Source of the DNA: Epiperipatus broadwayi
Taxonomy: Eukaryota; Onychophora; Udeonychophora; Euonychophora; Peripatidae
Length of the DNA stretch: 64,000 nucleotides
NCBI GenBank assembly: GCA_028023455.1
Contig: JAQFVV010000180.1
Location: 374,001-438,000 of the forward strand
Direction of reading: 5' to 3'
In this document: in pieces, positions 59,251-64,000 of the stretch
Layout: each line of letters starts with the position of its first letter
Numbering within the stretch: position 1 is the stretch's first letter
Position numbers and translations under genes: made by a program
Notes under the pieces: model-generated
The model's database searches: none
What the model saw: the letters and a program-made list of their open reading frames with translations, nothing else
Told to the model about the DNA's origin: nothing

Positions 59251-59320
59251 CATGTGTATCACTGGTATGAGATAATGTGGATAGTTGACATGTACTTGAA
59301 AGTCTGAGTTCAAATCCCCT
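59251..59320 (+). mobile_element. tRNA-derived SINE-like segment, direct copy
   Basis: Plus-strand partner: ATGAGATAATGTGGATAGTT and CTTGAAAGTCTGAGTTCAAA, with B box GTTCAAATC at 59,308-59,316. It cannot fold as a complete tRNA (the acceptor-stem halves do not pair and a CCA-adjacent end is lacking), so it is a SINE or tRNA pseudogene, not a tRNA gene. Confidence 0.55.
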
Positions 59321-59339
59321 ATATTCATATTTTGGTACT

Positions 59340-59680
59340 TGTGAGTTTTGACCCATGTGGCCACCAGAGGCGCTGGTCTGGGTCAACCACAGAAATACTT
59401 AGAGTAGGGCCCCAAATTCAGCAATGCAAATTTCAGACGATAGGTGGCGCTGTTCACAATGCGCAAGCACAGGAACATTCCACCAGCTGGCTGGCACAAA
59501 GCTGCCTGCTTGGTGGCACTGGTTGCAATGCATAAGCCCATTTAGCTTACATCATCTGCTACCAGCATCTTCCAAGAACCTAGGTGGCGCTGTTTGCCGT
59601 AAACACATCTAGCTTACGTCGTCTGCTAACAGCATTACCAAGATTGTAGCCCACTATGTGGTGCTGTTTCTCCACATTAC
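59340..59680 (+). promoter_or_regulatory. GC-rich cluster of CTCF-like motifs
   Basis: Five similarly oriented sites in 310 bp. CCACCAGAGGCGCTG at 59,361-59,375 (one base short of consensus); AGGTGGCGCTG at 59,442-59,452; TGGTGGCACTG at 59,511-59,521; AGGTGGCGCTG at 59,582-59,592; a decayed TGTGGTGCTG at 59,657-59,666. AGGTGGCGC is the CTCF core shared by insects and vertebrates. The first site lies between inverted TGACCCA/TGGGTCA. The last part is a 67-bp direct duplication (TAGCTTAC at 59,543 and 59,610). Function as an insulator is inference; a repeat family rich in this word is the alternative. Confidence 0.4.
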
Positions 59681-60755
59681 ACATGGAAAAACTACGCACT
59701 GATAGAGTTTATGTACATACTACTTAAAATATGGATGGCGTATAATGTACAGGTGTGATTAATTAAGAAGCTACAACTACTTTAAATATGCTTTCAAACT
59801 TAATAGTGTCACATGCTATTTCACAGGTTTATAAATGGATGTATTTTAAAATTATTTCTTTTTAAAAATTGATCTTTTTTTTTTTAATTATTTACTCTAA
59901 AAGTGGTTTTTTTTTTAAAATTAAAAAAAACGTAATTTTTACGAGAAAAGCTAATTTTTTTTCCCTTCATTCAAAACTATATATTTTAAAAGATGACTGT
60001 AAAACTTTTTTTTTACACTTTCAAAAAATATTATCCAATAACTTTTTTAAAGTAATACAAATTATATTTTGGTTTATACATCGTTCAATTACTATTTTGC
60101 AAACGTGTTATTTTAAAAAGCTGTTACGAGCAAACAATAATTTGAAGATTAAATAACTGGAGAGAAAGCAAATAAAACTCTCTTTTAATTATTTTTGAAA
60201 TTTGGATTGGTTTGTTTAAAAGGTTAAGAAAAAACATTGCAGTTAACTGCATTTAAATTATTAAGAGCAACACTGAATGCATGAAGGTCCATTGAAATAG
60301 ATATGAATGTTTGATGCTTATCACCACAGCTTGTGAAAGTAATGTTACTTATTATAAGAGCTTAACAATGATTTAATTTGTTTCATAATTACGCTTTTAC
60401 AAGTTTTGTTCATTTTGGTATAGGATATATCTAGATGAATGTCTAAACATTATGAAAGAATTTTGAAAAAAGTAAAGGCAATACTTTTTTACTAGATACT
60501 TTTTTCCAAGCTCAGGATTTATCTATGAAAGCTGAAATCTAATTAGAATTTTTGAAATAGGTCACTTTATTTATTTTATGATAGAACCATCAAAATGAGA
60601 GTGATGTGATGTTGGATATAGTTGAGAAATGATTAATTACTTGTTCAGTAATTGAAGGTTATTGGTTTATCGTGAGATAAGTAGATTATCTGCAAAAGCT
60701 AATGAATATATATTTATTTTTAATAATGGTAGAAAAAGTATAATTAAATTTGCAT
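59681..60755. other. Intron, nothing recognised
   Basis: AT-rich. The 95-residue ORF at 59,869-60,156 is Phe/Lys/Ile-rich low-complexity and not convincing. Confidence 0.45.
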
Positions 60756-62240
60756 ATTAAAGTAAAACAAGATCATCATCATCAACTATTATCAATACAC
60801 TGCAGAATTAACATCTCTCCAAGTTTCTCCACATCACCCCTGCACACTTTCTTATTTCATATATCCATCTCACATGTGGTCTCTTCCTGGGTCTTGTACA
60901 ATCTCTTGGAATCCAGTTTAAGATTTCAATTGTCCATCTATTATCATCTCTTCTAGCAATATGTCCAGCCCAACTCCACTTTAATCTTTTAATCTTTTCA
61001 ATGAAATCAGTTACACCTTTTTGTTATCTTACCGGTATATTGTGTTTTCTATCTCTTCTTGTTACTCCCAACATGCATCTCTCCATACTTTTTTGAGTGG
61101 TCTGAAGTCTGTATTGCTCTTCTATTAAGTGTACAAATCTCAGATCCATAAGTAAGAACAGGTAAAATACATTTAAAAATCTTTTTTTACAAACACATAG
61201 ATATATTTCCTTTTAGTATCAAGTTATTTCTACCAAAAGCACTCCAACCAAGTTTAATTCTATGATTAATTTCATCCATTATGTTTCCATCTGTATTAAT
61301 AATCTGACCAAGGCATTTGTAACTGTTAACTTCTTCTAACTCATCATAAAAAATCTTTATTTTCATATTTTGAGAAAATCCATTAAACATTATTTAGGTC
61401 ATTTTAACATTTATCTTTAGTCCTACTTTCATCTGATAACTACTGCAACATTTCCTGTAGATCTAAAGCATTATTAGCAAAAACAACTAAATGACTTAAA
61501 TAATCACCATTTACTTTCACTCCTTTAGCTTTCCATTTTAATCCACAAAATACTTCTTGCAGCACTGCTGTAAAAAGTTTTGGAGATATGGAGTCACCCT
61601 GTCTTACACTCTTCTCAATGTTGACTTTCCCAGTATCATTATCTAATCTAATTGTTGCTGTTGCATTTTTATAAATATTCTTTAAAATATGACAATATCT
61701 TTGCTCTATACCTGAATGATATCTCTAGAATTGTCATTATGATGTATTATAGCATGTTTCGGTAGATTCCAACAATTATTAACTTATGGGATTGTGATCA
61801 AACAGAAACAGTGGCCAACTTAAAGGAGATAATAAATATACTTGAATTTATTTACTGGTTAGAATCTCTACAGATTTTCTAATATAATGTTTGTGAGTAG
61901 TTAGGTGGGTTAATGAATCTATAAATGAATTTCTAAATAGACAAATTTTGATATCTGTCACCCAACAGAGACACTTAAATATTTACCAATTTCACAATAT
62001 CAACTAATAAACTATAATTTACTTTGATTAATCATTAAGATCTGATTTAATGCAAGAAGTTGTCTACACTCGGGAGGTTACAAATTTATTGCCATCCTAT
62101 TAATTCAAAGGAAACCCTTTGATTGCTCTTGGAGGCCTTAAAGGAACTGAGCAAGGCTAATTCTTAATGTCCACTCCATACGTTCTTGTCATTACAGCTG
62201 TTATTATTATGTGATTATTCATATAGTATATAAACATGGA
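60756..62240 (-). mobile_element. RTE-clade LINE copy, 3' half
   Basis: From about 61,730 down, the minus strand encodes the RT palm: 'YHSGIEQRYCHILKNIY', then 'VNIEKSVRQGDSISPKLF' with 'FCGLKWKAKGVKVNG'. The block that should carry ADD is frameshifted near 61,480. The thumb is at 61,187-61,390 ('LGQIINTDGNIMDEINHRI'). The C-terminal tail follows (60,780-60,990, with the reverse complement of 'CACATGTGGTCTCTTCC'). 'VRQGD.ISP.LF' is diagnostic for RTE-clade reverse transcriptase. Sequence related to the copy at 42.6-43.9 kb continues to about 62,240. Confidence 0.82.
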
Positions 62241-62419
62241 TGGGCCGCTCACCAACATGCATTAGCCAGCGTGACGAGGTTATTGGATTTTTACCTCTGA
62301 GTTTAAGATCAAGAAACACCATGGACTTTCTTTTCAGTTGCCTGATAAGGCAGAATGAATGCTTATGTAAATTATAAATATTATTCCAATATATATATAT
62401 ATAATTATGACAGACAAAA

Positions 62420-63490
62420 ATAAATCATGGCCCTTATTCCCAGGAGACTGTAAAGTCACCAACCGTGGCAGCAATTGGTGGCCGAAGGGAGAGGGTGCTA
62501 AGAATCCCCTGATTGTAGACCCAGGCTGCCTTTTGATGACGACTTTTTTTATTTAGATACATCCAACTGCAGATCACTTTCAAGTGAAGGAAGATTGCAA
62601 GAGTTAGAACTAAAACTGTCTTATATTAAATGGGACATTATTGGACTTTGTGAAGTTAGAAGAAAAGGTGTAGAAACAATTGTTTTAAAAAGTGAACATG
62701 TACTGTACTATAAAGGCACAAATATTGGAAATACAAGTGGAGTAGGATTCATTATAAATAAAAAGTGGAAGAACAACATTGTGGACATTGATGGTGTATT
62801 GGACAGAGTGGCAAGATTAGTCAAATAACTTAATAGCAGATACTAAATGCAGATAATCCATCTTTATGCCCAACAAGTTCTTAAAGTGATGAAGTAGTAG
62901 AATATTTTTATATGGATGCACAAAAGGGCTTTTGATCAGATTCAACAACATTTTAAAATTGTTATGGGAGTCTTTAATGCTAGAATTGGTAAACAAATAT
63001 AAGATGAAAGTGCTGTAGGTAATTTTGATTATGGTAATAGAAATGAGAGAGGACATAGACTTGTGGAGTTTGCAGGAAAAGGAAAACTTTGTATTATAAA
63101 TTATTATTTTGAGAAAAATGTTAAAAGGAAATGGACATGAAAGCATCCAAATGAAGGTACAGCAAAATTGGATTATATTTTGACTAACAGAAAATACATA
63201 TTTCAAGATTGTAATGTTCTTAATAAATTTAACAGAGGAAGTGATCATCGATTAGTAAGATGTGAAATACATGTTAATGCAAAACTAGAGAGACAAAAAT
63301 TATTAAGAAAAACAATATTTACAGTTGATATTCCTAATTTTCAGAAACATTCTAATGAATTTAAATTAGAACTTACAAATAGGTTTCAAGTATTAGTAGA
63401 TTTTGAACATGATTCAGATTTGAATGAAATTAATATGAAAACAACTGATATACTTTTAAAAACTGCGACAAAAATAGCTGGTTGAAAAAA
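62420..63490 (+). mobile_element. RTE-clade LINE copy, 5' leader and endonuclease
   Basis: Starts with a GC-richer leader (62,420-62,560) and encodes the apurinic-type endonuclease: 'LKLSYIKWDIIGLCEVRRK' (62,595-62,828), 'VGFIINKKW', a frameshifted middle containing 'FNARIGK' (about 62,970), then 'LDYILTNRK' and 'GSDHRLVRC' (63,150-63,290). The conserved Glu in CEVRR and the SDHR motif are present, but frameshifts and stops kill it. No RT is attached. It runs sense to POLRMT and faces the copy at 63,490-64,000. Confidence 0.85.
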
Positions 63491-64000
63491 GCAGCACTTG
63501 ACCAATAACATTTCTATTGAGACTAGAGAATTTAAAATGTAGTTTACTCTGATCAAAAGCCTTTTGTGCATCCATATAAAAATCTACTACTTCATCACTT
63601 TGAGAACTTGTTGGGGCATAAACCGGAATTATCTGCATTTGGTATCTGCTATTAAGTTATTTAACTAATCTTGCCACTCTGTCCGATACACCATCAATGT
63701 CCACAATGTTATTATTCCACTTTTTATTTATAATGAATCCTACTCCACTTGTATTTCCAATATTTGTGCCTTTATAGTACAGTACATGTTCACTTTTTAA
63801 AACAATTGTTTTTTCATCTTTTCTTCTAACTTCACAAAGTCCAATAATGTCACATTTAATATAAGACAGTTTTAGTTCTAACTCTTTCAATCTTCCTTCA
63901 CTTGAAAGTGATCTGCAGTTGTAAGTACCTAAATAAAAAAAGTCATCATCAAATGGCAGCCTGGGTCCACAATCAGGGATTCTTAGCACCCTCTTCCTTC
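63490..64000 (-). mobile_element. RTE-clade LINE copy, endonuclease start, inverted
   Basis: Minus-strand reading from 64,000: 'DDDFFYLGTYNCRSLSSEG', then 'LKLSYIKCDIIGLCEVRRK' and 'VGFIINKKW', an intact 110-codon ORF at 63,657-63,989. A second frame at 63,456-63,638 continues with 'MQIIPVYAPTSSQSDEVVDF'. Compared with the plus-strand copy at 62.5-62.95 kb it is about 90% identical in protein. The 5' leader continues past the window edge. The 3' part breaks off around 63,490-63,530. Confidence 0.85.

Noticed and set aside
59251-59320. Functional tRNA gene
   Set aside because: B box is good, but the acceptor stem does not close and the anticodon arm is not formed. SINE-like instead.
62817-63248. 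143-codon minus-strand ORF
   Set aside because: It is antisense to the endonuclease coding sequence of the plus-strand RTE copy; no independent evidence.
1-64000. CRISPR arrays, operons, ribosome binding sites, prophage
   Set aside because: The sequence is eukaryotic; the repeat arrays seen lack CRISPR spacing.

Overview
The window is a piece of an AT-rich, repeat-laden animal nuclear genome. There are no bacterial-style operons; instead there are short exons with consensus GT/AG borders separated by introns of 2-11 kb. The transposon mix (RTE-clade LINEs, Penelope-like elements, ZBED5-like hAT and pogo relics, many foldback MITEs) fits an invertebrate, probably an arthropod and perhaps an arachnid. 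That taxon guess is inference only.

Host gene. One gene runs through most of the window on the + strand: POLRMT, the nuclear-encoded mitochondrial RNA polymerase. Eight consecutive internal exons can be read at 10,710-10,814, 15,742-15,867, 17,782-17,872, 28,458-28,531, 37,492-37,623, 47,450-47,569, 51,047-51,088 and 58,458-58,534. They join in one open frame of about 255 residues. This covers the linker after the PPR-like region and the first part of the N-terminal domain of the T7-like polymerase. The upstream exons (mitochondrial targeting signal, PPR) and the downstream exons (palm, fingers, catalytic residues) were not found and probably lie outside the window. None of the exons stands out as a long ORF, so a plain ORF scan misses the gene.

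Layout. 1-10.7 kb, upstream of the first visible exon: a hAT relic with a nested MITE, a degenerate tandem repeat (2.0-2.7 kb), an RTE fragment, a Penelope-like GIY-YIG remnant, another MITE, an RTE fragment and a tandem array of about 120 bp units (9.85-10.35 kb). Intron 10.8-15.7 kb: a complete but decayed pogo element with TA target duplication, and a MITE. Intron 15.9-17.8 kb: a MITE. Intron 17.9-28.5 kb: a MITE fragment, an antisense Penelope-like hammerhead ribozyme, a 3 kb RTE-type LINE and a long T/A tract. Intron 28.5-37.5 kb: a hAT MITE with perfect 8 bp target duplication and a probable 1,974 bp solo LTR with 4 bp target duplication. Intron 37.6-47.4 kb: RTE fragments, an almost perfect 200 bp palindrome and a 325 bp direct repeat. 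Intron 47.6-51.0 kb: an RTE fragment and a MITE. Intron 51.1-58.5 kb: a sense-strand hammerhead ribozyme inside a 425 bp unit bounded by perfect 38 bp inverted arms. After exon 58.5 kb: an inverted pair of tRNA-like (SINE) segments, a GC-rich cluster of CTCF-like motifs, and three RTE copies, two of which face each other.

The most notable items are the two hammerhead ribozymes with palindromic stem III, the CTCF-like motif cluster, the convergent RTE pair that could form double-stranded RNA, and the paired-arm unit around the sense ribozyme. All assignments are by eye; no database search or alignment program was run.
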